Shown here piece after piece: positions 1-10,449 of a stretch of DNA of 64,000 bases (its first letter is position 1; every line of letters starts with the position of its first letter). Source of the DNA: Blastomussa wellsi (Eukaryota > Cnidaria > Anthozoa > Scleractinia > Plerogyridae); contig OX393570.1 in the NCBI GenBank assembly GCA_947652115.1, positions 18,911,256-18,975,255 on the forward strand, read 5' to 3'. The translations under genes and the position numbers were made by a program. Below the pieces are notes generated by a model that did not search any database, was not told the DNA's origin, and saw nothing but the letters and a program-made list of their open reading frames with translations.

Positions 1-355
1 GGCCCGTAGCAATACAACTACTGGTTCAAGCTTTACTGTTTTTATTTTTTCCAAAATCAGCGCTTCCAAATTGGGGGTGCGGCTTATCTAGGGTTGCGGC
101 TTATACACGGACGTTTACGTTATCGTTGATTGTCCAAAGGTGCAATTGTTCATCTGTTGATGCTATTGAATGTTAATACATTTAGCATTATTGAAAGTTT
201 GTTCATGTTGATGAAGTTTGTGGAATTTCAAATGAAGGTATATTTGCCATATAGTTTCAACTGTCGATGTAAATGAATGTATATTTTGTATAAAAAAACA
301 GTGAAAGGTGTATTTATTTTATTTTAATTATCATTTATTATTTATTTATTTTCAG

Positions 356-931
356 TTCTCTGCTGGTTTGCGTCATTTCTTACAAGCTCTTTGTGTAGCT
401 ATGGCCTCATATGCTGACGGATATAATCGAAACTATATGAACAGTGTGGCCCTTGCCACTGTATCTTTTCTGAACAGTGGCAAGTACACCGTGAACCCAG
501 AGATGAGGGCCAAGATGATTGTGGGCGTGACACAGAAGAGTAGCATAGGTTTTTGTAAAGCTTTTTGGAGTTTGACAGAAGGTTATGGAATCCAGGTACA
601 ATATATTCGGCCCTGGCTCTAATTGGACAAAATGTGGCCCCCGTCTTGGTCTTTTGATGAGAGCAAAACTGGGGAGAGTTCAAAATGCCTGCGGGTGGTG
701 GCAGTGGGGCGGAAAAATAGGGAGACTAACAGCTTCACCCTGTCTCGTGTTCAAGGGGTGCGGCCGAATTTTGATGCCTCCATTAATCAAATCAATTAAC
801 AATCTCCTCCACTGAGAAAAAACCTGTCAAATCTATTGTCCCTTTGACCAATCAGTTGTTGCCGTTGCTGGAGCAACTAACGTAGCGAAACATAACCTTA
901 TTGCATTGCTGTAATTTGTTACTGGAAGTGT

Positions 932-963
<32 letters not shown>

Positions 964-3900
964 GTCTTAACCAAGCAGACAATTGAATGCACATCGAAAC
1001 ATTTTACACAATGATAATTTTCAAAATCTTCATTGATCCCTTCCAGTTTTTCTTGAAATAATGAATGCAAGTTGTGTTTTGTTGCATTTCAGCAAATGCT
1101 ATCATTGGTTTGTTCAGCATTGAAGGTGAACAGAGTATTCCATATTCCTGCTGAGCCTTTTCAAGTCTTAATGTTGAATGGCAGGACTGTGAGTAGTGCT
1201 CCCCCCTGTTCCTGGTCTGGTCCTGCTCCAGTCCAAGTGCGGCTTCTGTCATATGAGTTGAGGGAGGGGCAGGTAAGTACTGTACTGTGCTGGTAATGTA
1301 AAACCATTTAAGCGAAACTGTTTCAAAGCTGTTGACACTTTACTTTGGTTTCTTTAGCATGGAGCAGCTAGGAGTTTTGCTATACTCCCTGGATGGGATG
1401 CTAGTCCATAGTAGGTTACTTTCCGGCATTCTGTCATGTTACCCCATTTACCGGTACCCTGGGTGGAGGGCTTGAACCTAAGTTGACCACACTAACTGTT
1501 AGGCCACCCCCCCCCCCTCTAACCCCAACAGTGTGATAATGTTTAATGATGCCTTTCCTGGAGAATTTTGGGTTGATAAATTTTGTACATGAAAGAAGTT
1601 GGCTCTTACTCCGTGTACCGTATGCAAATGTTAGACATTGTTTTACCTTTGTTCTTGATTCTTTGTAGTTTGGGCAGCATTGTTTCTCGTCTTTTGTTTT
1701 ACGTCATATTTGTCCGGTACGCAAAGAAGAAGCCAAGATATTTCACTTTGATGCTAAACCTTGTTTTTGCATACAATTGCTTCTTGTTTTTGCACCTCAG
1801 AGCGAAGATGGAGAAGACAATGGACAGTCACTGAAACCCAAAAGTGATGGCTTGTTAATTCATGTGCACGGCGGAGGGTTTGTTGCTCAGTCGTCGAAAT
1901 CACACGAGGTAGTTCTTTCATTCATTTTAAAAATAACTATAAACAGTACTGCCCTTAATATACTGGTAAAACTTTTACTTAACCTTGCTTGAGACTTGTA
2001 CAGTCAGTTTGCGGCAAGTACCGGTCTCCAAGACTGAACTGACAGTGCCGTTTTCATTTTGATCATTGGCTGTTGGTGATGACTTTCAGAGAATTCTTGA
2101 GAGGAGAGTGGGATGTTTCCCCTGACTATATGTGGCAACGATCTAAGCCTGGTGAAATCAAAATACAAATTCTTTTGTCTCATCTTCATACTTCTCGCAC
2201 TATTCCTGTAGAAAGAACTACATTAGCATAAGCCCAGACAATTTCCCCAGCATAATTAATTTCAGAAATCTCGTAACTTCCATGCTTGAATTTAATAGAC
2301 ACTGTAAACAGACCTTTAAGGTAAATGTATCTTTGAGCTGTCAGTTCAATGATTATGGAAAAGGCTGGTGACCCACTGGAAAAGCTTTGAAATTATGAAC
2401 TTAATTATTTATTTAATAATTATAATATAATTAAAATAATTAATAATTATTTGTTTAATTGGTATTTAATTAATAATCAATTAATTGATTAATATGATTA
2501 CTGGAGCCCAAGCCAATTGTGGAATTAAAAGCATTTTAGACATCCTACAAATGAACGGCTATGGCAATTAGATATTTTTACAGGAGCCAACATTGAGACT
2601 TTGGTCTGTCCCCTTTGAATTCTAATTATAAAAGTTAATTCACTTCTTTTAAGGTGTACCTTCGTACATGGGCGTACGAACTTGGAGTGCCCATCCTATC
2701 TATAGACTACTCACTGGCTCCAGAAGCACCATTCCCGCGGGCCTTGGAAGAGTGCTTCTTTGTGTACACCTGGTGTTTAAATAACTTTCACCAGCTTGGT
2801 ACTACTGGAAAGCGCTTATGTTTAGCTGGAGACTCTGTAGGTTAGAATGCTCGTTATCTTACAATTAGTTCCCACTTTAGTGTGCATCATGGGAAATTTA
2901 AAGACCCAGGACAGACCAGTACACATTGTGTGCGTCAACTGCAGTCACCATCTTTTATGTGAGTCGAAAAGTGCCCATCAGACAATGGTGCATCGATCCT
3001 GCATTCATCAAAACAATAACAAATGCATGCAATTTATAGTGGTCCGTCATGGGTCTTTAACAGGCGACAACCAGTGCATTTCACCTGCTATAATACGGTG
3101 CTGCACCGGCTACTCTGAATGTTAGTAGATCAGTTCTAAGCATGATATTGGAGAAATAAAATGAAAATAGCCGCCTGCTTTTTGGATGGAACCTGCTACT
3201 CAAAAACCTACTGACAACCCTGCTTTAAGGGCATTTAGGATGCGTAACAGTTGCGTGAAGTAATAGCCAAGAGCAACTCTAGCTTCTTGAGTGTTCTCCA
3301 ACTTCCCGAGTGCACTACAATTAGATTATTCGCTCTTGATTTCTATGAGGTGATAGGGTATGAGGCCAAAGGCCTCATCAACTATCACCTGATAGAAATC
3401 GAGAGCAAATAATGTATTTGGTTTAGTAAAAATCATAATAAACAAATCATGTGTCATTAAAAAAGTTCTAAATCTTACTGCGAAACTTCGCTAAAGCGTG
3501 AATTTGTCACAGTTTGAAGAAGACCTTCAACCACTGCACTTTAATGTCTGATAGTGTGCAGTAGCTCAGTCAATCAGATTGCAGCATTTGCCTTATTATA
3601 CTAGTAGATTTTGACTAAAACTTGATAGTGTACAGCTAAAAGCATAAATTAGCTGTTTTATAAACAAAGTAAAACCTGCGTCAAACCTTGTGCAAGAACA
3701 AATTCTGGCGAAGCAATTTATTCACGCTATCAGCATTCACTATTGGATTTCTTCACACTTACGTATATTGAATTTGATTGCATGGCTCTGTTAGCTATGC
3801 TATAATATCCTTGCATCTAATTTCCTGTGAGATTTTTTAGTAAGAAAGTGTGATCTTGCCCAAGAACACAACACAATAAGCCACTTCGGATAATACCATA

Positions 3901-6807
3901 ATACTCTTTGTTTGTCCCCAAAATTTTCCGTAAGCATTGTTTCCAGATTCTCATGGGACTTACAATGGTCCCAAGAGAAAACAAAAACAATGCTTTGGGG
4001 ACAAACAATACAAAGAGTATTATGGTATTTTCTGAAGTGCCCAATAGGCCATATTCAATCTCGGTATTGCACTGGAACTCCTTGCAATGGTGGCTAATGC
4101 GGGTGAATCTTTTCAAATGCAAATGACATAAAGCCTTGTGCCTAAGTCTTGTGGAAAATACGTGCGTGGTCTGTGCGCTTTGAGACTAAAATAGATCTCG
4201 AGTGCGTGCCATGTGTCAAAATGGGCGAGAAAGTTTGTACATCTGTTTTGCACATCATGTTTGTTTCAAACACCCAGAGCAAGTCTTATTCTCTATTCTT
4301 ATATTCTCAGGTGGGAACTTGTGTGTTTCACTGAGCATGCGTGCTGCAGAGTACGGCATCCGAGTCCCAGACTCCATCCTTGCGGCATATTCACCGTTTG
4401 ATCTTCAATGGACCCCCTCCCCATCTCGTCTTCTGAGCCTGACGGACCCCCTCCTACCCACAGGAACACTGGGTGCTTGCATAGGAGCGTACTGTGGTAT
4501 GGCCAAATCACCCTTTGATGACTGCACTAAGGATACAATTAAACCGCCAACTCGCAGAGTTAGTGTACCGGTTAATGTAGTCGGCAGAAGAACAAAGAGG
4601 AACTCATTGTTCCGTCTCTTGAGAGTGGGATTTAAGGATCCTAAGTATACAAGACGCAATAGCTTGTTGGAGGCTGATCCTGCTGCAGATCATGTTAGCG
4701 AAAGTGGCAGTACTTCGCCGACCCGTTCACAATCAAGAAGACGTTCGCAAGACACCATGCCCAGCAGTCCCACGAGTCCTTTGAGAAGTAAACATGGCGG
4801 AGAGGAGGTGGACAATATAGGAGTGCACTTTCATAAAGATGTCGGGGAGTGCCATGTGGTGAACGTGGTGAAGTCACCAGACATCACCTCTGGACAGGTC
4901 TTTTTGTTCCCTCTTGAGGCGCCTCAAGATGGGGCCTGTCTAGAGGCGAGTACACTGCCAGACGTGGAAGAGGAAGAAGGACATGAAGAAGAGTCGCATT
5001 CAAGGCCCAGAGCTATGTCCCAAGTACGCCTTCCTATTACCAAGAACCCGTTCATGTCACCACTAGTGGCTCCTAGTCAAATGCTGAAGAGTTTGCCTCC
5101 AATTGATTTAGTGGTAAGTCGGGTTGACGTATTGGCCTAGAAATATGAGGATCACATGACCCAAAAACCCCGTACTATACGTCACAACGGTCTCATGACG
5201 CAAATCCCGTACTATACGTCACATGACACAAAAACCCATACTATAGATCACATGACACAAAACCCTGTACTATACCTCACATGACAAAAAAAAACCCGTA
5301 CTTTACTTTACATGACGCAAAAAACCTAGCCTGTTTCAGGCCTTCGAATAGTCGGGGCGGCGAAAGAAGCGGGCGAGGGAAGATTAGGGCGAGAGCAAGA
5401 ACGTTTTCGCCCTCCCTGTGAAAACCACAAGACTGAATTAATTGACTTTAATCGACGAATACTTAATCAGAAACTTCTAACAGTGACAGAAATAGACGGG
5501 GCGGCCAAGCTTAGTAAAACACAACGAGTACAAGTTCCAACATGGCGGTTCTCTCGTGCAGTCGAGCACGTTTCTTAACTGTCTCTGCGCATGTGCCGAA
5601 CGCACACCGCAGATTAATAGTATTGCGGTCTACTAGTCACCAGATTTCACACTCCCTCTATTTTCCCTCGCTTGGCGCCCGCTGCTTTCGCCGCCTCCGA
5701 CTATTCGAGAGCCTGGAACAGGCTACAAAAACCCACACTATACGTCACATGACACAAAAACCCGTACTATACGTCACATGACGCAAAAACCCTGTACTAT
5801 ACATCACATGACACAAAAACCCGTGCTATACGTCACATGACACAAAAACCCGTACTATACGTCACATGACACAAAAACCCGTACTATACGTCACATGACA
5901 CAAAAACCCGTACTATACGTCACACGACACAAAACCCCGTACTATACGTCACATGACACAAAAACCCGTACTATACGTCACATGACACAAAAACCCGTAC
6001 TATACGTCACATGACACAAAAACCCGTACTATACGTCACACGACACAAAAACCCTGTACTATACGTCACATGACGGAAAAACCCTGTACTATACTAGTTC
6101 TAGTGTTTCATTTCAGGATTGTAAGCAGTACAAATGATCTTTATTGCTTAACTCTAGACTGCTCACAGCCGCTCTATTTTTTCAACGTAATTTTCCCTAA
6201 CAGTACACACACTCATTGATCACATGACATCTAACAATAAAACTGTTCCCCCCAAAAGTCCCTGATCAGGCAACCATGCAGAACTTACGATGTCAGAGGG
6301 CAACAGTCCACTGTTTCCCGAAAATGTTGACCGACGACCACCGTTACACGGCTCATTGCACGTTAATCTTCTAAGGTCTCCGTTGTGCTGAAAAAAATTA
6401 CTTAAGGACTGGTTATTTGGGAACCTGCTAATTTTGCTTCCCTTGAATCTCTATGTTTTCCTTGCCTCGGGAAACAAAATTAACTGTTTCCCTTGCGACC
6501 AATCATTAAATGTTAACTCAATAAGGAAATATCAGCCTGCTAACGCCTCTTCCAATTTATTTGTCTAAATCAGGCCTGCACACTGGATCCCTTACTGGAC
6601 GACTCAGTGGAGTTTGCTCGACGGCTACGCTCCCTAGGGAAAGACGTGGAACTGTATATCTTACAAGATTTACCCCACGGCTTTTTGAACTTCCATCTTG
6701 TCAGTGAAGAAACAAGGGAAGGCCATGAACTGTGTCTTGTTTGCTTGAAAAGGATATTTTCAGGAAAACGAAAAGCTGGCAATACAGAAAAGGCCCCCGT
6801 GTACTAA
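356..6807 (+). CDS. LIPE: hormone-sensitive lipase, 3' seven coding exons (5' end outside window)
   Basis: Spliced gene for neutral diacylglycerol/cholesteryl-ester hydrolysis at lipid droplets. Exons with AG/GT borders and matching phases: 356-595, 1093-1272, 1801-1908, 2654-2840, 4311-5113 and 6574-6807 (stop TAA); together they encode 583 visible residues. The first exon belongs to the HSL N-terminal domain; upstream exons must precede the window. The alpha/beta-hydrolase core shows the oxyanion motif HGGGF (about residue 163), nucleophile elbow GDSVG (Ser about 237, codon split by the intron after 2840), Asp in LDPLLDD (about 511) and His in DLPHGF (about 541). The [18 protein letters not shown] block is typical of the HSL branch of the family. 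All catalytic residues are intact and no stop is seen. Introns hold a SINE fragment, two foldback elements and a 29-bp satellite. (Six exon intervals are listed; if the 5113/6574 linker hides a microexon I did not see it.). Confidence 0.93.
1352..1500 (-). repeat. SINE 3' body fragment in HSL intron
   Basis: The reverse complement contains the phrase 'gatggactagcatcccatcc' and flanking sequence matching the body of the SINE at 20226-20640. The tRNA-like head is absent, so this is a truncated copy. A C-tract (about 1507-1519) lies next to it. Confidence 0.6.
1590..1765 (+). repeat. dispersed repeat shared with 63449-63600
   Basis: About 170 bp running from the 'ccgtgtaccgtatgcaaatg' region to a GTCCGGTAC block recur with scattered mismatches at 63449-63600. 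An 83-codon open frame across it is not conserved in the second copy, so I do not call it a gene. It sits directly upstream of the 1801 exon of the lipase gene. Confidence 0.6.
3325..3412. repeat. foldback (hairpin) element
   Basis: The arms, each about 40 bp, pair with few mismatches around the centre 'gaggccaaaggcctc'. The outer ends read ATTATTCGC and GCAAATAAT. It is short and non-coding, consistent with a MITE-type insertion. Confidence 0.6.
3881..4039. repeat. inverted-repeat MITE
   Basis: The left arm starts CACTTCGGATAATACCATAA and continues through ACTCTTTG and TTTGTCCCC. The right arm is its reverse complement ending TTTTCTGAAGTG. Short ORFs on both strands here are simply the two arms. 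Confidence 0.6.
4311..5113 (+). CDS. LIPE: HSL exon carrying the regulatory module
   Basis: This 803-nt exon of the lipase gene begins with the residue completing GDSVG-GN and continues through the conserved [14 protein letters not shown] block. It then encodes a roughly 200-residue low-complexity, Ser/Arg/Glu-rich linker before returning to the conserved LPPIDLV strand. In mammalian HSL the module inserted at this position carries the PKA-controlled serines. Here three basic-Ser sites are visible, KRNS, RRNS and RRRS, all within about 60 residues. The acceptor is TATTCTCAG at 4302-4310 and the donor GTAAGT follows 5113. Kinase control is inferred from these motifs and family knowledge. Confidence 0.85.
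5150..6097. repeat. 29-bp tandem satellite in last HSL intron, interrupted
   Basis: The 29-bp unit reads as CGTCACATGACACA followed by AAAACCCGTACTATA. It is repeated about 6 times before 5318 and about 13 times from 5726 to 6097, with few mismatches. A foldback element (5327-5725) splits the array. Each unit carries a CGTCA half-CRE and a TCACATGA E-box-like octamer. Confidence 0.85.
5327..5725. mobile_element. foldback element (TAGCCTG termini, 9-bp target duplication)
   Basis: The left terminus TAGCCTGTTTCAGG pairs with the right terminus CCTGGAACAGGCTA, and pairing continues inward through the CGAATAGTCGG and GGCGAAAG blocks. Flanks are CAAAAAACC and CAAAAACCC (8/9 identical), consistent with a 9-bp duplication, although the host array is repetitive. 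It shares TAG-CTG ends and 9-bp duplication with the hairpins at 11964 and 59997. The internal ORF at 5542-5781 runs through the right end and is not credible. Confidence 0.65.
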
Positions 6808-6899
6808 ACTGACGCTACTTGTCATTACGTGTGACGCTACTTGTCATTACGTTCTATCATGACGTATCAAAATGAAGCAAGGAGAATTTTCGTGTTTAA

Positions 6900-7640
6900 T
6901 TCTATACGCAATTGATCTGCTGTGCGCTACATTTGAATAGAGTTATTTTTCACTCGGCAATATCGGATGGGCGCAAATATTGGAATTTATCAGCGTAGAT
7001 CAATTCTATACGGGTCTATATATAAATGAAATTTTTGCAGTTATGAAATTTCAATAATTGCGAAATATTCTCTTCTAAATGTTTGTTGGATGATCACTTC
7101 GCCGTTAATGAAATTTGACTGCGAAATATTGTCTATAATTTGTTGTCGCGAAATTTTATTGCTATCTATAGAGTAGAATAATTGCAAATTTTGCATTTGT
7201 CAAAGTACCGATTCTATACGCAATTGATCTGCTGTGCGCTATATTTGAAGATAATTATTTGTCACTCGGCAATATCGAAGGGGAGTAAATATTGGAATTT
7301 TCCAGCGGAGATCAATTCTATACGCAATTGATCTGCTGTGTGCTATATTTGAAGATAATTATTTTTCACTCGCCAATAAAGGAGGGGAGTAAATATTGGA
7401 ATTTTCCAGCGGAGATCAATTCTATACGCAATTGATCTGCTATGTGCTATATTTGAAGATAATTATTTTTCACTCACCAATAAAGGAGGGGAGTAAATAT
7501 TGGAATTTTTCAGCGGAGATCAATTCTATACGCAATTGATCTACTGTGCGCTATATTTGGAGAGAATTATTTTTCACTCCACAATATCAAACGGGGAGTA
7601 AATATTGGAATTTTTGTGCGTAGATCAATTTTCTTGGGAA
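6900..7640. repeat. 104-bp tandem repeat downstream of HSL
   Basis: The phrase 'ttctatacgcaattgatc' begins at 7212, 7316, 7420 and 7524, giving a 104-bp period. Another unit sits at 6900, separated by diverged AT-rich sequence. Units include GGGGAGTAAATATTGGAATT. There is no coding potential. It lies just 3' of the lipase stop codon. Confidence 0.8.
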
Positions 7641-7989
7641 TTTTTCTGAGCACAATTTACTTATATTTGAGATTGAACTGCTTATTTAATGTATATGCTA
7701 TTAATGAGATTATTCAGTGCACATTTATTTTAACTGTCGTGTATAATTGCACCGGCCTTCAAAATGTATGAAGAATACAAAATTTATATATAGGGCAAGT
7801 GGTGATGTAAATAAAATAGTGGATGTTTTTCCACAGCTGGTATTCCAGTGTTTCTTTTACTGCAACTAAGGGTACGAGGCAGCTATCCTAATCGTGTTTA
7901 ACATTGCGCCTGCAGTATAAAGGGCAGCGTTGTTGCACATGCATGCTCTGCGATCCATGCACTGATCTGAGCAGTTGAGACTTCCTTTG

Positions 7990-8058
7990 GCAAAATTCTC
8001 GCCCCCAGAGCCCACGATCCTTCTGGTCTGCGCCAGGGATCGAGACCTCTGGTTTAAA
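7990..8058. repeat. terminal fragment of the CATTCTCG/CCAGAG transposon family
   Basis: The sequence CTCGCCCCCAGAGCCCACGA, followed by the GATCGAGACCTCTGG block, matches the terminal 55-60 bp of elements at 36342-36595 and 58318-59107. Only one end is present. Confidence 0.55.
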
Positions 8059-8189
8059 GAAGCTACGTCACGGCTTGTGGATTTTGAAAAATTTAGCCTC
8101 AATTTTTCAAATTCATCGTTTGTAATCCGTCTCAATCTTCTCCATCTTTAACCATCCTTGTTCCTTTTTAGTTTAGTATCACCTCTTTG

Positions 8190-10445
8190 GTGTTTTTCTT
8201 CCTTATGAGCGCGATTACCACCTGAAGAAAGCCAAGGGAAATAAATGCAGTATTCATTGGCGTCTGTACAGGGATCTAAGGAACAAAGTCACCCATAGTA
8301 TCAAGAAAGCTAAATCCGATTATTACACCAACCTAATATCTAACAGTAAATCAAGCGCTGAAGACTTCTGGAGAGCTTTCAAACAAACTCTACCCTCGTC
8401 TAAATCGTCCTCCATAATTACCAGTCTGTTAGCTGATGGCGCCCTTCTCACCTCAGCTCAATCTATTGCCTCGGCTTTTAATTCATTTTTCGTGAACGTG
8501 GGAAAATCTCTTGCGGAAAAGATTGTTCCAAACCCATACACAGCTAAGGCTACGGTCGGCCATTCTACCTTTTCATTACAACCGATTAGTGAAGATTTTG
8601 TTTCAAGTTCCATAAGTTCATTGAAAACTAATAAGGCTGTTGGTCTTGACAAAATTAGCGCGCGTCTTCTAAAAGATGCTGTGGACGTTATTACTCCTTC
8701 TTTAACGGCCTTATTTAACTTATCCTTTCAAACAAGAACTTTTCCTTCTATATGGAAAACAGCAAAGGTTATCCCCTTGTTTAAAAAGTGTGATAAACAG
8801 AACGCTTCTAATTACCGGCCAATTTCCATTCTGCCGACTATTAGCAAGATCTTAGAGAAGGCGGTTCATACTCAGTTTTATGCATATCTAACTGAAAATA
8901 ATTTAATTTCACCCAACCAGTTTGGATTTAGACTAAAGTCATCTACTGTTACTGCCGCCTCTCAGCTTTCTGATAAGATTCTTCACTCCATGGATAATGG
9001 TTGCCTGACCGGTGTCGTATTCTTTAGACCTCGCCAAAGCGTTTGACGCTGTAAATCACACAATACTGCTTCAGAAGCTATCAAATCATGGTGTCGATGA
9101 TACTGCGAAAGCCTGGTTCACTTCATTCTTAACGAACAGAAAACAAGTGACAAGCTGTAATGATGTATGCTCCGAAGTTGCCTCTGTCTCTATTGGCGTT
9201 GCTCAAGGCTCTATACTGGGCCCGCTTCTATTTATAATTTACATGAATGATGCACCTGACGTTTTGCAGTTCTGTCATGTCACTTTATATGCAGATGACA
9301 CTGTTCTATATCTTGCCTCCAAATCTACTGCGGATTTACAAAGCAAGATTAATGCTGACTTAAGACGTATATGTAAATGGCTTCGGGCTAACCAACTTAC
9401 TCTGAATGTTAAGAAATCCAAATTTTTACTTATTGGTAGCAGCTCCGCTTAAGAAAAGTTTGGTCTATCCTTAATTCTCCTGATGATATCCCTCTTGATA
9501 ATGTAGATTCTTATACCTACTTAGGTATCGTGATTAATAGCCGTTTTTCCTGGACTGACCACATCGATAAAATTCGTGGTAAGATCAGTAAAATGTTAAC
9601 CTCTTAGACGAATTATTTGTCTTAGACGAATTATACGTCTTAGACGAATTATTCGCCTTAGACGAATTATTCGTATACGTCTCAGACGAATTCTTCGTCT
9701 TAGACGAATTATTCGTCGTAGACGAATTAAACGTCTTAGACGAATTATACGTCAGACGAATTATACGTCTTAGACGAATTATTCGTCTTAGACGAATTAT
9801 ACGTCTTAGACGAATTATTCGTCTTAGTCGAATTATTCGTCTAGACGAATTATACGCCTTAGACGAATTATTCGTCTTGGAAGAATTATATGTCTTAGAC
9901 GAATTATACGTCTTAGACGAAATTTTCGTCTTAGACGAATTATTGGCCTTAGACGAATTAAAAGGCGTATTAAATCTTGCCTCCCCCTCAATGCTAGAAA
10001 TGTGTTTTTTAATAGTTTCATTTTACCTCTTTTTGACTATGGTGATATTATTTGGGGAGATCGCTGAAATGCCTCCTTAATGTCTGAGCTACAAGTGTTA
10101 GATTTTCCTGCGCATTCTTCTGCAACTGATGCGCTGATGATACGTGGCTGGAAGCCACTAGTACGACGTAGAAAGGAACATCATGCTATTTTTATGTATA
10201 AATTAATTAACAACTATTTCTGTCACTCTATCCCTGTTACATTCAATGGTGATTTTCTTAGTTACTACACAAGACCGAGAAATGACATTCGTAAATCCAG
10301 TGCCACTGGAAGATGGGGTCATTGGTCAGCAGTAAATTTTAGCGCTGCATGATATATGGAACGGGTTGGACACCTCATTAAGGAATGCTGAATCACTACC
10401 TGCTTTTAAACGTGGCCTGTCCAAAGTTATCTTTGATTCTTAACG
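8190..10445 (+). pseudogene. non-LTR retrotransposon (CR1/L2-like) reverse transcriptase, broken
   Basis: This is the C-terminal part of a LINE ORF2. It is open from about 8190 (reading RDYHLKKAKGNK) through the RT palm: SNYRPISILPTISKILEK, NQFGFR, then after a frameshift near 9020-9040 DLAKAFDAVNH, GVAQGSILGPLLF and YADDTVLY. A further frame change near 9450 leads to YLGIVINSRFSW. After the minisatellite at 9603-9966 the frame resumes as RRIKSCLPLNARN and continues through the C-terminal domain to about 10440. The YADD catalytic motif is present. No apurinic endonuclease domain is seen upstream, so the copy is 5'-truncated and dead. Family assignment is by resemblance. Confidence 0.8.
9603..9966. 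repeat. 18-bp minisatellite inside the LINE RT
   Basis: About 20 copies of an 18-bp unit (TTAGACGAATTATTCGTC), with TAC/TTC variants. The unit is nearly self-complementary (GACGAAT/ATTCGTC). In the RT frame each unit reads LRRIIR. The bordering RT sequence after the array also contains CTTAGACGAATTAAA (LRRIK), so the unit matches the host gene at the insertion point. Confidence 0.85.
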
Positions 10446-10449
10446 ACAT

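Larger units (their letters stand above)
2841..4310 (+). other. HSL intron containing two foldback elements
   Basis: No coding exon is seen in this 1.47-kb intron. It holds two inverted-repeat elements, described separately at 3325-3412 and 3881-4039, and otherwise unassigned AT-rich sequence. Confidence 0.6.

Noticed and set aside
5150..6097. Short regularly repeated units suggesting a CRISPR array
   Set aside because: Units are directly abutting with no spacers, in an intron of an animal gene.
9833..10080. Repetitive plus/minus ORFs (LDELYVLDE / IRLRRIIR)
   Set aside because: Translations of the 18-bp minisatellite in non-RT frames.
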